Shown here in pieces: positions 25,088-33,423 of a stretch of DNA of 43,380 nucleotides. How positions within the stretch are numbered: the stretch's first letter is position 1; every line of letters starts with the position of its first letter. The position numbers and the translations under genes are program-made. The notes under the pieces were generated by a model. It was not told the DNA's origin. It did no database searches and saw only the letters and a list, made by a program, of their open reading frames with translations. This DNA is from Acidimicrobiia bacterium (GTDB taxonomy: Bacteria > Actinomycetota > Acidimicrobiia > Acidimicrobiales > Poriferisodalaceae): contig JAJEBN010000037.1 of the NCBI GenBank assembly GCA_022822525.1, forward strand, positions 1-43,380, read 5' to 3'.

Positions 25088-26361
25088 CGCTCCCACAACC
25101 GGATTCCCATAGGACGGTCGGGAGCGAACGAGACGGCGAACTCCCGCCCCCAAGGAGGCGTGGGATCCGTCATTTCGTGACGGAACCTGGCACGAAATCG
25201 CTCGATGGCCTCGGTCGCTTCCAGCAGCGCGAAATGGCGGCCGACGCAGAACTTCGGCCCGGTCAAGAACGGGAAGTAGGCACGCCGCTCGAGGTGCAGC
25301 GGGCTGTCGTCGGCCCAGCGCTGGGGAAGGAACTCCCCGGGTCGTTCGAAGTACTTCGCATCGCGGTAGATGACGTACTCGGGCACCAGTACTTCCCAGC
25401 CGGCGGGCAGCAGCACCCCCCGGGCCTCGGGCGTGCCGTGGTCGCAGTCGACAACGAGATCCTTGATGATGGCCCGGTTCGTCACATGCACCGGCGGGTA
25501 CAGGCGGAGCGTCTCGTCGACGACGAATCGGGCTGCAGCGCCGGCGTGCTGGGGGTGGCGACCGAGCAGGTCGATGGCGAAGCAGATCGTGTTGGTGACC
25601 GTTTCGTGTCCCGCGAGGATCAGCGTCACTGCTTCGTCTCGCACCCCGCGGCGGTCCAGCCGGGCGTCGGGCTCGTCCACCGCCGCCAGCAGGAGCCCGG
25701 CCATGTCACCGCCCGGATCGCCGGGTGGACGGGCGTCGAGCACGCCGCCGATGTAGCCGTCGAGTGCAGCCATGGCGGCGTCGAATGAGGCAGGCCTGGC
25801 GTCGATGTCTGCATTGGCCGGATCGGACTCGGCCCATGCATGGATCTCGGCAACTGCCGTGGCGATGACCTCCATGGCCTCTTCGGTGAGATCGTCGCTG
25901 AACAGCAGGTCGGCAACCACGCGCAGGGTGAGCCGCTTCACGAGGTCGTGCAGTTCGACAGGCTCGCCGGTGGGCCAGAGGCTGAGCTCGGAATCGATGA
26001 TCTGGCACATGCGCGTGTGCAGCCGACGCACGGTCCGGGCGCCGAGCGGGCGGGCGATGCGCTTTCGTCGGGCCAGCCACAGATCCCAGTCGTAGTTCGT
26101 GATCAGACCAGTCCCCATCACGTGCGCAAGGCGTTCGAAGACCAGGGGCCGCCCAACATGCTCGAGGCGATCCACGAACACGGCGGCGATCACGCCGAGG
26201 TCGAAGACCACCGCGGTGCGCACCCCGCCGAGGTCGATCGGCACGATGCTGCCGTGACTGCGCAGGTCGCGCAGGTACTCGAACGGCGCGGCCGCGTACT
26301 GCTCGAACTGGTCGCCGGCCGGGCCGGCCAGTTGCGCCACCGAGACAGGTGCTGTGTTCAC
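25084..26361 (-). CDS. Cytochrome P450 monooxygenase
   Basis: Soluble bacterial P450 of 425 residues. It has the I-helix oxygen-activation motif A-G-H-E-T (250-254), the K-helix E283-x-x-R286 (DETLRLYPP) and the haem-binding loop F-L-T-G-P-K-F-C372-V-G, where Lys replaces the usual Arg. Start GTG 26361 overlaps the flavin monooxygenase stop (GTGA), and its own stop overlaps the next gene, so it is the second gene of a coupled operon. It should hydroxylate or dealkylate an organic substrate with electrons from a ferredoxin system that is not encoded here. The substrate is unknown. Confidence 0.92.
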   Translation of the reverse strand: MNTAPVSVAQLAGPAGDQFEQYAAAPFEYLRDLRSHGSIVPIDLGGVRTAVVFDLGVIAAVFVDRLEHVGRPLVFERLAHVMGTGLITNYDWDLWLARRKRIARPLGARTVRRLHTRMCQIIDSELSLWPTGEPVELHDLVKRLTLRVVADLLFSDDLTEEAMEVIATAVAEIHAWAESDPANADIDARPASFDAAMAALDGYIGGVLDARPPGDPGGDMAGLLLAAVDEPDARLDRRGVRDEAVTLILAGHETVTNTICFAIDLLGRHPQHAGAAARFVVDETLRLYPPVHVTNRAIIKDLVVDCDHGTPEARGVLLPAGWEVLVPEYVIYRDAKYFERPGEFLPQRWADDSPLHLERRAYFPFLTGPKFCVGRHFALLEATEAIERFRARFRHEMTDPTPPWGREFAVSFAPDRPMGIRLWER

Positions 26362-27872
26362 GGCGCCCCGAACGCTCTGCTCTCGCTGTTAGGCGACGGC
26401 GGCGTCCGCTGCTGGGTGTTCGCGATCAGCTCCAGCGGGTCGTAGGCCCGCGGCGTGAGCGAGCCGTGCGGCGGGCGCTCGACGGGTCGTGGGTGGTTGA
26501 GCCAGTCGTCGATATCGATGACGTCGGGCGGCTCGTAGTCAGCCGGGAACCCGAGTGCGTCGAATCCGAATTCGGTTGCCAGCTCGATGCTGTACGCGTC
26601 GAGTGCCGCTGCGTTGACGTAGTTGAGGTGCCCTTCGCGTTCGCAGTACGAGTACCCCCCGGTCAGGTCCGGCTCGGGGCTCTCGATCAGCGCTCGGAAT
26701 CGATGCCAGCGCTCGGGGTGGTTCTGTTCATCGCGTACGTGGTTGGCGATCAGATCCGCGGCTGCGCTCAGCCCCCAGTAGCCCCCGGCAGCGAGGTTTG
26801 CGGGACCCAGCACGCACAGGTGTGGGTAGCGGCGATGGAACATCCACAAGAACAGGTCGTTGTCGGCGTCGGTGGACGAGATGCGGCAGTGCTCGGTGTT
26901 GATGAACGGCATCTCATCGCGATAGCCGGTGGCCCACAGGATGAGGTCCACTTCGTCGCTGCTGCCGTCGACGAAGTGGACTCGGCGCCCGTCGAAGCGG
27001 GCGATTTCGGGGCGCCAGATGAGGTCTCCGTGAGAGAGGTGATGCAGCACCTGGTCGTTCAGGATGGGATGGTGCGTCAGCGGAGGATGGTCGGGTGCGC
27101 CGAAGCCGGTGCGGGTCACGTCGCCGACGTGCAGCGCCAGGAACTCGGCCAGCCGCTCCTGGCTGGACACGGTGTTGATGCCGAAGTGGTCGAGCGGGAC
27201 GCCGCCGATGAGCTTGGGGAAGAACCAGTAGCCGCGGCGCACCGAGATGACGGCGCGTTCGGCCGCCACTGCTGCATCCACGGCAATGTCGACGCCCGAG
27301 TTGCCGGCGCCCACGACGAGCACCCGCTGGTCGCGCAGCTCGTCGACGCGCTTGTACGTCTGGCTGTGCCGGGTCTCGCCGGCGAAGCTTCCGGGATACG
27401 AGGGGATCCGTGGCACCCGCTGGAATCCGGGGCACGCCACAACGCCCCGGTAGCGGCGCCGACGCCCGTCGGTGAGGGCGACTTCCCAGCGCTCGTCAGG
27501 TGCATCCCCGACCGGCAGCGCCATTTCGACCCTGGTGTCGAACTCGTAGTGCCTGCCGAGGTCGTGGTGTGCTGCGTAGGCCCGGATGTAGTCACGGATC
27601 TCCCACCACCGCGGGTAGTCGGGGTAGTGGTCGGGCATGGGCAGGTCAGCCCAGCCGGAGCGCGAGGCCGAAGAGATGAAGTGGGCGGTTTCGTAGATCG
27701 CCGAGCCGGGATTGTCGAAGTTCCACATGCCTCCCGGTTGACGATCAGCTTCGACTGCGTCGAACGCAACCCCGGCGGTACGGAGAGCCAGCGCGACAGA
27801 GAGACCGGACGGTCCCGCTCCGACCACGAGCCACCGCTCGCCGCGGTCCTCGATTTCCGCTTCGGCTGCCAC
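26358..27872 (-). CDS. Flavin-containing monooxygenase (FMO / Baeyer-Villiger-like)
   Basis: Group B flavin monooxygenase of 504 residues. It has an FAD Rossmann motif G-A-G-P-S-G near residue 18, the FMO fingerprint F-A-G-E-T-R-H-S-Q-T-Y (FxGxxxHxxxY), a second NADPH motif G-A-G-N-S-G and a W-A-T-G-Y motif. Such enzymes oxygenate N or S atoms or ketones. GTG 27872 is the only sensible start, since the FAD motif follows at once. A 26-bp palindrome lies immediately upstream, and a TAGCGT -10-like box 7 nt before the GTG suggests a leaderless transcript. It is the first gene of the coupled operon with P450, C45 hydrolase and ureohydrolase. Confidence 0.9.
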   Translation of the reverse strand: MAAEAEIEDRGERWLVVGAGPSGLSVALALRTAGVAFDAVEADRQPGGMWNFDNPGSAIYETAHFISSASRSGWADLPMPDHYPDYPRWWEIRDYIRAYAAHHDLGRHYEFDTRVEMALPVGDAPDERWEVALTDGRRRRYRGVVACPGFQRVPRIPSYPGSFAGETRHSQTYKRVDELRDQRVLVVGAGNSGVDIAVDAAVAAERAVISVRRGYWFFPKLIGGVPLDHFGINTVSSQERLAEFLALHVGDVTRTGFGAPDHPPLTHHPILNDQVLHHLSHGDLIWRPEIARFDGRRVHFVDGSSDEVDLILWATGYRDEMPFINTEHCRISSTDADNDLFLWMFHRRYPHLCVLGPANLAAGGYWGLSAAADLIANHVRDEQNHPERWHRFRALIESPEPDLTGGYSYCEREGHLNYVNAAALDAYSIELATEFGFDALGFPADYEPPDVIDIDDWLNHPRPVERPPHGSLTPRAYDPLELIANTQQRTPPSPNSESRAFGAP

Positions 27873-27897
27873 TGACCATACGCTAGCGTATGGTCAG
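27872..27897. promoter_or_regulatory. Perfect 26-bp palindrome, probable TetR operator
   Basis: A perfect palindrome with half-site CTGACCATACGCT, between the start of the flavin monooxygenase gene and the amidase gene (start 27948). Its core CCATAC-N6-GTATGG (27876-27893) recurs at 31711-31728 before the SDR-TetR operon with the same 6-bp spacing. It covers the likely -10 region of the leftward operon, so bound regulator should repress it. The best candidate ligand is the TetR protein at 30276-30848. Confidence 0.7.
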
Positions 27898-27947
27898 CAG
27901 GTGGTTCCGTTCTTCGATGCACCTGATGTGGACCGGCGGGGAGTGCC

Positions 27948-29384
27948 ATGACCGACAGCGTCTTCGACGATCACGATGCCGTGGGCCTCGCGGAGCTTGT
28001 CCGTTCGGGCGACATCACCCCGACTGAGTTGCTGGACGAGGCGATCGAGCGAGTCGATGCCGTGGACCGTCAGTTCGGAGTGCTCGCTGATCGCTATGAG
28101 GATTTCGCCCGTCGACAGATCGCCAGCGGCCTTCCTGACGGGCCGTTGACCGGTGTGCCGTTCGTGCGCAAGGACTGCGCGTGCGAGATCGCTGGGCTGT
28201 CTGCAACCGAAGGCCTGCACCTGCTGGTCGATCATGTCGCAGACACGACATCGGTGCTGGCTCAGCGGTTCATGGACGCCGGACTGGTGGTGCTCGGCGC
28301 AACGGCAGTGCCTCCGCTGTCGGTGTCGATCGACACGGACCGCTCGCGCACCGGTGCCTGTCGCAACCCTTGGGATTCCCGCCTGACCCCGGGCGGTTCG
28401 TCGGCCGGCGCTGCAGTGATAGTCAGCACCGCTGCCTTGCCCGCTGCGCATGGCAACGACGGCGGCGGATCACTGCGAATTCCCGCAGCATGGTGTGGAG
28501 CATTCACGGTGAAGCCGTCACGCGGACGAGTGCCGAACGGGCCGGTGTACACCGAATTCTGGATGGGCTTCTCAGCAGATGGCGTTATCACCCGGAGCGT
28601 GCGGGACTCGGCAGTGCTTCTCGATGCCATCGCAGGCCCCGAGACGGGAAGCCGGTACGTGGCCCCCTCGCCCCAGGTGCCCTATTCGGTGGGTATGCGT
28701 CAACCTGCGCGTCCGATGCGCATTGCCATGCTTGAGCAGACCCATGCGGGAAGCGACTTCGATCCGGAGTACCTGGCAGCGACCCATCGCACTGCGGAGC
28801 TGCTGACCTCGCTCGGTCACCTCGTCGAGTCGGCGCCGTCGCCTGCGTTCGACATCGAAGTGCTCTCCAGGGTGCTCTTTGCGACCGTTTCCGTTGATGT
28901 CGCACGTTTCTTCGATGGCCTCGGCGAAGGCAGGGGCCGGCCGGTGGACGATGACGAGCTGGAAGTTCTGCTGGCCGCCATGAGAACGCAGGGGCAGGCA
29001 GTCACCGGTGCCGACTATGCGCGGGCGAATGACGTCAGCATGGGGGTGGCGTACGCATGGGATGAGTACATGCAGCGCTACGACCTGGTGCTCTCGCCGA
29101 CGATGACGGGGCCCCCGCCTCCGATCGGCGAGATCTACCGGCACGAGAACGATGTTGAGGCGTATCGCCGCGATCTGACGGAGTACCTGAACATGACCAT
29201 GGTGCAGAACGTCACCGGCCAGCCGGCGATGAGCGTGCCCCTGTGGTGGTCCGAATCGGGTTTGCCGATCGGCATGATGTTCACGGCCCGCTACGGCGAC
29301 GAGTCGGCGCTGTTCTCGCTGGGTGCCCAACTCGAGGAGGCGCAGCCGTGGCGGGCGGTGCGGCCGCCCGTTGCGTTGATGTGA
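27948..29384 (+). CDS. Amidase-signature family amidohydrolase
   Basis: Amidase-signature enzyme of 478 residues. The Ser-cisSer-Lys triad is visible: K75 (VRKDCA), S151 in TPGGSSAGAA and nucleophile S175 in GNDGGGSLRIPA. The family hydrolyses carboxamides, aryl-acylamides, carbamates or glutaminyl-tRNA; this is not a GatA by context, since no gatB or gatC is near. ATG 27948 follows GGGGAGTGCC. It is transcribed away from the flavin monooxygenase operon and shares the palindromic control region, so the two directions are probably co-regulated. An SDR gene follows 63 bp after its stop. An amide in the same pathway as the oxygenases and ureohydrolases is the likely substrate. Confidence 0.88.
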   Translation: MTDSVFDDHDAVGLAELVRSGDITPTELLDEAIERVDAVDRQFGVLADRYEDFARRQIASGLPDGPLTGVPFVRKDCACEIAGLSATEGLHLLVDHVADTTSVLAQRFMDAGLVVLGATAVPPLSVSIDTDRSRTGACRNPWDSRLTPGGSSAGAAVIVSTAALPAAHGNDGGGSLRIPAAWCGAFTVKPSRGRVPNGPVYTEFWMGFSADGVITRSVRDSAVLLDAIAGPETGSRYVAPSPQVPYSVGMRQPARPMRIAMLEQTHAGSDFDPEYLAATHRTAELLTSLGHLVESAPSPAFDIEVLSRVLFATVSVDVARFFDGLGEGRGRPVDDDELEVLLAAMRTQGQAVTGADYARANDVSMGVAYAWDEYMQRYDLVLSPTMTGPPPPIGEIYRHENDVEAYRRDLTEYLNMTMVQNVTGQPAMSVPLWWSESGLPIGMMFTARYGDESALFSLGAQLEEAQPWRAVRPPVALM

Positions 29385-29447
29385 GCCAGACGCTCACCGT
29401 TGCAGAGATCCAATGACGTACGGCGACGGCGCCACACGGGAGTGACC

Positions 29448-30245
29448 ATGTTCATGCTGGAGGGCAAGTCGGCCATCGTCACCGGTGGCGCATCGGGAAT
29501 CGGTGAGGCCACCGTCCGCCGGCTGGCGGCTGCCGGCGCCACGTGCATCATCGGCGACATCACCGATGCAGCCGAGTTGGCGACCGAAGTTGGCGGCGAG
29601 GCCCACCATTGCGATGTCACTGATGCGGATGCGGTGCAGGGGTTGGTGGATGCCACGGTCGATCGGTTTGGCCGACTCGACATCATGGTCAACAACGCAG
29701 GCGTCCTCGGCCCGGGCCGCGGTGTGCTGGCCGATGACCCAGCCGCGGGACGCGCCGCGCTGGAGGTCAATCTTGGCGGTGTCCTTAACGGGGTCCGTGC
29801 GGCTGGGTCGGTGATGGAACCCGGTTCGGTGATCGTGAACACTGCCTCGATGGCCGGGGTTGTGGGCTTTCCCGGCATCGGTTGGTACGGCATGGCCAAG
29901 TGGGGCGTCGTTGGGCTTACCAAGCACGCCGCCGTCGAGTTCGGACCGCGGGGAATCCGTGTGAATTGCGTCTGCCCGACCGGGGTGGACACGCCCATGG
30001 TCGGGGTCGAGGCCGCAGACCATTGGGCGGTTCGCAGCCAGTCGCTGATGAATCAGCACGTCACACGGCTGGCCACTGCCGACGAGGTCGCCGCAGCGAT
30101 CCACTACCTGGTGTCCGACGAGGCGTCCATGGTCAACGGCCATGCGCTGGCCGTCGACGGGGGGCTTGCCGCTGGCCCGAGCGTGCAGTTCATCGAAGCC
30201 GCGCTCGGCGCCGCGATCGCAGACGAGAGCGGCATCTTCGAGTAG
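29448..30245 (+). CDS. Short-chain dehydrogenase/reductase
   Basis: Classical SDR of 265 residues: G-G-A-S-G-I-G cofactor motif near residue 13, N-N-A-G, catalytic Ser in IVNTASMAG, Y-G-M-A-K and the P-x-G-V-x-T-P loop after VCPTG. It likely oxidises or reduces a hydroxyl/keto group with NAD(P). ATG 29448 follows CGGGAGTG; ATG 29454 is an alternative that barely changes the protein. Probably co-transcribed with the amidase 63 bp upstream. It ends convergent with the TetR gene, with a 30-bp gap that holds nothing recognisable. Confidence 0.87.
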   Translation: MFMLEGKSAIVTGGASGIGEATVRRLAAAGATCIIGDITDAAELATEVGGEAHHCDVTDADAVQGLVDATVDRFGRLDIMVNNAGVLGPGRGVLADDPAAGRAALEVNLGGVLNGVRAAGSVMEPGSVIVNTASMAGVVGFPGIGWYGMAKWGVVGLTKHAAVEFGPRGIRVNCVCPTGVDTPMVGVEAADHWAVRSQSLMNQHVTRLATADEVAAAIHYLVSDEASMVNGHALAVDGGLAAGPSVQFIEAALGAAIADESGIFE

Positions 30246-30275
30246 CCGCGCCAGCAACCCTTGAGACTCGGCGAC

Positions 30276-30848
30276 TCACTGGTTGACCATGGCGGCAATG
30301 ACGCGGTCGAGCTGGGCGCGCATGTCGTCAGCGCTGAGCCGCTCGCCGCTGACCTGCTGCCACAGGTACAGGCCCATGTAGGCGGCCAGCCCCCCGACCG
30401 CCCGATCCCGGCTGGTCGAAGGTTCGACGCCGAGTTCAATGAGCGCCGCAGTGAGCCATTCGATTCGACGCTCGGTCACACGTTGCAGCGAGGCTGCAAC
30501 GCCTGGATCGTCGAGACTGCCGGCGAGTGCGACGTCGACGAAACCGTCGAGTCCAGTGCCCAGGCCGGCTGTAGCTGCGTCGGTGAGCCGCTGTCGGGGG
30601 TCGGCCGCCGCTTGCTCATTGACGAGATCCGCTTCGACGATCTCCTCCCAACGCGCGAGGGCAGCCTGCAGCAGTTCCTGGCGATTCTCGAAGTGGTGGT
30701 AGAAGCTGCCCTTCGTTGCGTCGAGCCCAGCGGCGAGCTGCTCGACGTTCACAGCTACCGTGCCGCCCGCCGCCATTGCCCGCAGTGCTGCATCAGTCCA
30801 ATCGGACCTCGACAGGCGTGATCGCGCTGGCACCTTGCCAGCGGTCAT
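30276..30848 (-). CDS. TetR-family transcriptional regulator
   Basis: Regulator of 190 residues with an N-terminal TetR helix-turn-helix: AALRAMAAGGTVAVNVEQLAAGLDATKGSFYHHFENRQELL, including the diagnostic K-G-S-F-Y-H-H-F. The C-terminal helical ligand domain is variable and gives no substrate clue. ATG 30848 overlaps the stop of the upstream SDR (ATGA), so it is the second gene of an SDR-TetR operon; a longer start at 30878 would overlap the SDR more. The operon promoter carries CCATAC-N6-GTATGG, the same core as the palindrome at 27872-27897, so it likely represses both its own operon and the oxygenase/amidase promoters until a pathway compound binds. Confidence 0.88.
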   Translation of the reverse strand: MTAGKVPARSRLSRSDWTDAALRAMAAGGTVAVNVEQLAAGLDATKGSFYHHFENRQELLQAALARWEEIVEADLVNEQAAADPRQRLTDAATAGLGTGLDGFVDVALAGSLDDPGVAASLQRVTERRIEWLTAALIELGVEPSTSRDRAVGGLAAYMGLYLWQQVSGERLSADDMRAQLDRVIAAMVNQ

Positions 30849-31702
30849 GGCTGCCCCTGCCCTCCTTGCAGCGGCCAATCCTGATCGGGCGCGTAGAGAC
30901 GTCGCAGACGCAGGGCAGCGACACGTTCGTCCAGCAGGCTCACCGTGAGCTCGGGATGGGGGAGCAGCCAGAAGTCGCCGGCCTTGATCCCGTCGATGGC
31001 AAGCCGGCCGACGGTGTCGGGCGAGAGCCCCCGAGCCAGGTAGTCGGCAACGTCCTCGCCGCCGGTCATCGCCGTGCCCTCATCGGCCAGCGACTTGTTG
31101 GAGTTGGCGACGATGTCGGTGGCGACCGGACCTGGGCAGAGCACCGAGACGCTGATGCCCTGGTGGTCCCGGCGCAGCTCCATCCCGAGCGATTCCATGA
31201 TGCCGACGACTGCGAACTTGGTGCCGTTGTAGATGGCCAGGTCGGGATCCGCGACCAGACCTGACAGTGATGCAGTGGCGCTCAGGTGCCCGGATCCTTG
31301 CGCGATCAGCGTCGGCAGGAAGCTGCGGATGCCGTTGATGACGCCGTTCACGTTGACGTCGAACAGCAGCCTCCAGTCCACTTCTGTGCACTCGGCGACA
31401 GGCTTCACCAAGCCGAGTCCCGCATTGAGGCACACCAGGTCAACCCGGTCGAACTTCTCGAGGACGAGGTCTCGCAGCCTGTCCACTTCGGCGGGGTGGC
31501 GAACATCGCACGCCCAGGCTTCTGCGTTCGCGCCTGCGGCACGCAATGCCTTCGCTGCCTCACCGGCACGTGCGGCGTCGAGATCGGCGATCGCCACCCG
31601 CATGCCGTCAGCGACGCAGGCGCGCGCCAGTCCCAGTCCGATGCCGCCTGCGGCCCCGGTGATGACGGCGACACGATCTGCGCTGGTGGAGCTCGTCGTC
31701 AT
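30845..31702 (-). CDS. Short-chain dehydrogenase/reductase, in operon with TetR
   Basis: SDR of 285 residues: G-A-A-G-G-I-G cofactor motif near residue 18, N-A-G, catalytic Ser in LSATASLSG and Y-N-G-T-K. The C-terminal tail (about 225-285, with SPDTVGRLAIDGIKAGDFWLLPHPEL) is longer than in minimal SDRs and occurs in actinobacterial SDRs near oxygenases. ATG 31702 is preferred; ATG 31714 in frame lies inside the operator-like palindrome. The stop overlaps the TetR start. It is the third SDR of the region and is probably induced with the same compound. Confidence 0.87.
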   Translation of the reverse strand: MTTSSTSADRVAVITGAAGGIGLGLARACVADGMRVAIADLDAARAGEAAKALRAAGANAEAWACDVRHPAEVDRLRDLVLEKFDRVDLVCLNAGLGLVKPVAECTEVDWRLLFDVNVNGVINGIRSFLPTLIAQGSGHLSATASLSGLVADPDLAIYNGTKFAVVGIMESLGMELRRDHQGISVSVLCPGPVATDIVANSNKSLADEGTAMTGGEDVADYLARGLSPDTVGRLAIDGIKAGDFWLLPHPELTVSLLDERVAALRLRRLYAPDQDWPLQGGQGQP

Positions 31703-31710
31703 GGCCGTGA

Positions 31711-31728
31711 CCATACTCAACCGTATGG
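31711..31728. promoter_or_regulatory. Second CCATAC-N6-GTATGG operator
   Basis: CCATAC (31711-31716), 6 bp, GTATGG (31723-31728), directly before the SDR-TetR operon. Arms and spacing equal the core of the 26-bp palindrome at 27872-27897; on the left the identity continues into TGA. Probably an autoregulatory site of the TetR protein. Confidence 0.65.
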
Positions 31729-31758
31729 CAGCTGGTGACGGACACCGGCCAGAGGGTG

Positions 31759-33423
31759 TCAGCCCAGGAAACGCCTCAGCACGTTGCGCGTGATGATCTC
31801 CACTTGGGGTTCCCGCTGTGCGAGCCCGTGGCACCACTCCGTGGTTCCTGCGCAGAACACCTCTCCATCGCCCTTGGTCATGTGGGTGATGACCGCACTT
31901 CCGTAGCGGAGCCGGTCACGGTTCTCGGGGGTATCGCTGCCGGCGAGAGCCTCAGCCGCAAACGCCAGATCCCCGTCGGCTATCGAGAGCAGGCTGCCGG
32001 CGTGGCCGTGATCCTCCTCGGAGAGCGTCACAGGCGTCAGCGCAAGGATCTCCAGGTGCGCAGGAGTCCCGTCCTCGCCGGTCGGATAGGGGAGTCCCGC
32101 GTGAAACGAGTAATCGATGCCGTCGGTCTCGAAACCCACCAGCGGCAGATCCGCGCCGACGACATCGCCGTAGTACACGTCAGCGCCGTCGAAGGCCCAG
32201 TGACCTGGCCGGTACACGATGAAGCCGCCGGCACCTCGGGGTGACAGGCCGCCCATGCGCGAGTAGACGCCGCGTAGCCCATTGGCACCGAAGGTCGTCA
32301 CCGGGGGATGGTTGATGCAATGAGCCTCGAACGCGCCCGTGCGCTGGTCGACATCGGGGTTGTGACGCTGGGGATCGGCATGCGCGGCGTATTTGTGGCA
32401 GACCTGGGTGTGCAGGTCGTCCTCCATGCGCACCTGCCACACGATGTTGCCGGCGAGGCGGGCGTAGCGTCCGCCCCGTTCCACGAAGCTGTCGAGAGCG
32501 CGGCGGCCGGCGGCAGTCCAGTACTCGTCGTGGCCGGTGGTGACGACTGCGTCGTAATGGTCGAGCACCGCAGGATCCCGGTCGAGATCCCACTGCGACA
32601 GCAACTCGGGGCCGTATCCCTCCGCCTCGAGCCACCGGGCCGTGAGCCCGTCATAGCGCGCCCAGCCGTTCGCAATCGTCCACACCGAGTAACCGTTGCT
32701 GATGGCCCAGTCGGCAGCAGGCACACCGACCGCGGCGCCCAGCGGAGCGGGCGGAGCTGCCAGGCGGGGTGCGCCGTCTGGCACGCGGATCATGCCGCGT
32801 GACCAGGGCCGATCGAAGCTGAGCCGGGGCCGGAAGCTCTTCTCGCGGACTTCGAGGGGATCGCCGGTTTGGTCGACGTGCTCGTCGGAGAAGTAGCCGC
32901 ACCCGCCGCCCCAGTCGTTGTATTCCTGCCAGCTGTAGGTGGCGACGACGAGGGCCAGCTTGCTTGCGGCGCCCGGCAGTGAAGCTCGGAGCACGAAGAA
33001 TGCGTCCTGGCCGACTTCGAGACCGTCCCGCTGACCGCGGCACACCACGACGTAGCCGCCGCTGGGCCACTCCGCTGGGATCTCGAATGTCGCGGCCACC
33101 GGCCAGCCGCACCCTGCGGCAACCACATCGTCGGGAACCGGGTGCTCACTGCCGCGCAGGCCCGTGACCTCATGCACCTTCTCGAAGGCGGCACCATCGC
33201 GCCAGACTTCGAACCCCCACGTATCTGCCGTGGTCGACACGTGGAGCTCGACCGCTTCACCGGGTGCATAGCTGGGGCGACCCGTGTAACACCAGATCTG
33301 GAGAGCGTCGGGTTCGTCGATCCAGCCGTCAGCCGTGAGGCGTTCGAGCCACGACTGCCACTGGCCCTCGGCCGTGCCGCGACCGGCTGGGATACCGCCG
33401 TCGCCCCGACGAGCCTCGGTCAC
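31759..33423 (-). CDS. N,N-dimethylformamidase large-subunit-like protein
   Basis: Protein of 554 residues matching the C-terminal region of the N,N-dimethylformamidase beta subunit family, iron-dependent amidohydrolases that cleave dialkylformamides. Recognisable parts: an N-terminal beta domain (YTGRPSYAPGEAVELHVSTT), ATYSWQEYNDWGGGCGYF, the central YDAVVTTGHDEYWTAAGRRAL core with FVERGGRYARLAGN, and C-terminal GAGGFIVYRPGHWAF. The known enzyme binds one Fe by two Tyr and one Glu; I cannot assign these residues. GTG 33423 overlaps the stop of the upstream zinc dehydrogenase (GTGA), so the long upstream extension of this frame is not coding. No small subunit gene is seen. It adds a second kind of C-N hydrolase to the cluster. 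Confidence 0.75.
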   Translation of the reverse strand: MTEARRGDGGIPAGRGTAEGQWQSWLERLTADGWIDEPDALQIWCYTGRPSYAPGEAVELHVSTTADTWGFEVWRDGAAFEKVHEVTGLRGSEHPVPDDVVAAGCGWPVAATFEIPAEWPSGGYVVVCRGQRDGLEVGQDAFFVLRASLPGAASKLALVVATYSWQEYNDWGGGCGYFSDEHVDQTGDPLEVREKSFRPRLSFDRPWSRGMIRVPDGAPRLAAPPAPLGAAVGVPAADWAISNGYSVWTIANGWARYDGLTARWLEAEGYGPELLSQWDLDRDPAVLDHYDAVVTTGHDEYWTAAGRRALDSFVERGGRYARLAGNIVWQVRMEDDLHTQVCHKYAAHADPQRHNPDVDQRTGAFEAHCINHPPVTTFGANGLRGVYSRMGGLSPRGAGGFIVYRPGHWAFDGADVYYGDVVGADLPLVGFETDGIDYSFHAGLPYPTGEDGTPAHLEILALTPVTLSEEDHGHAGSLLSIADGDLAFAAEALAGSDTPENRDRLRYGSAVITHMTKGDGEVFCAGTTEWCHGLAQREPQVEIITRNVLRRFLG

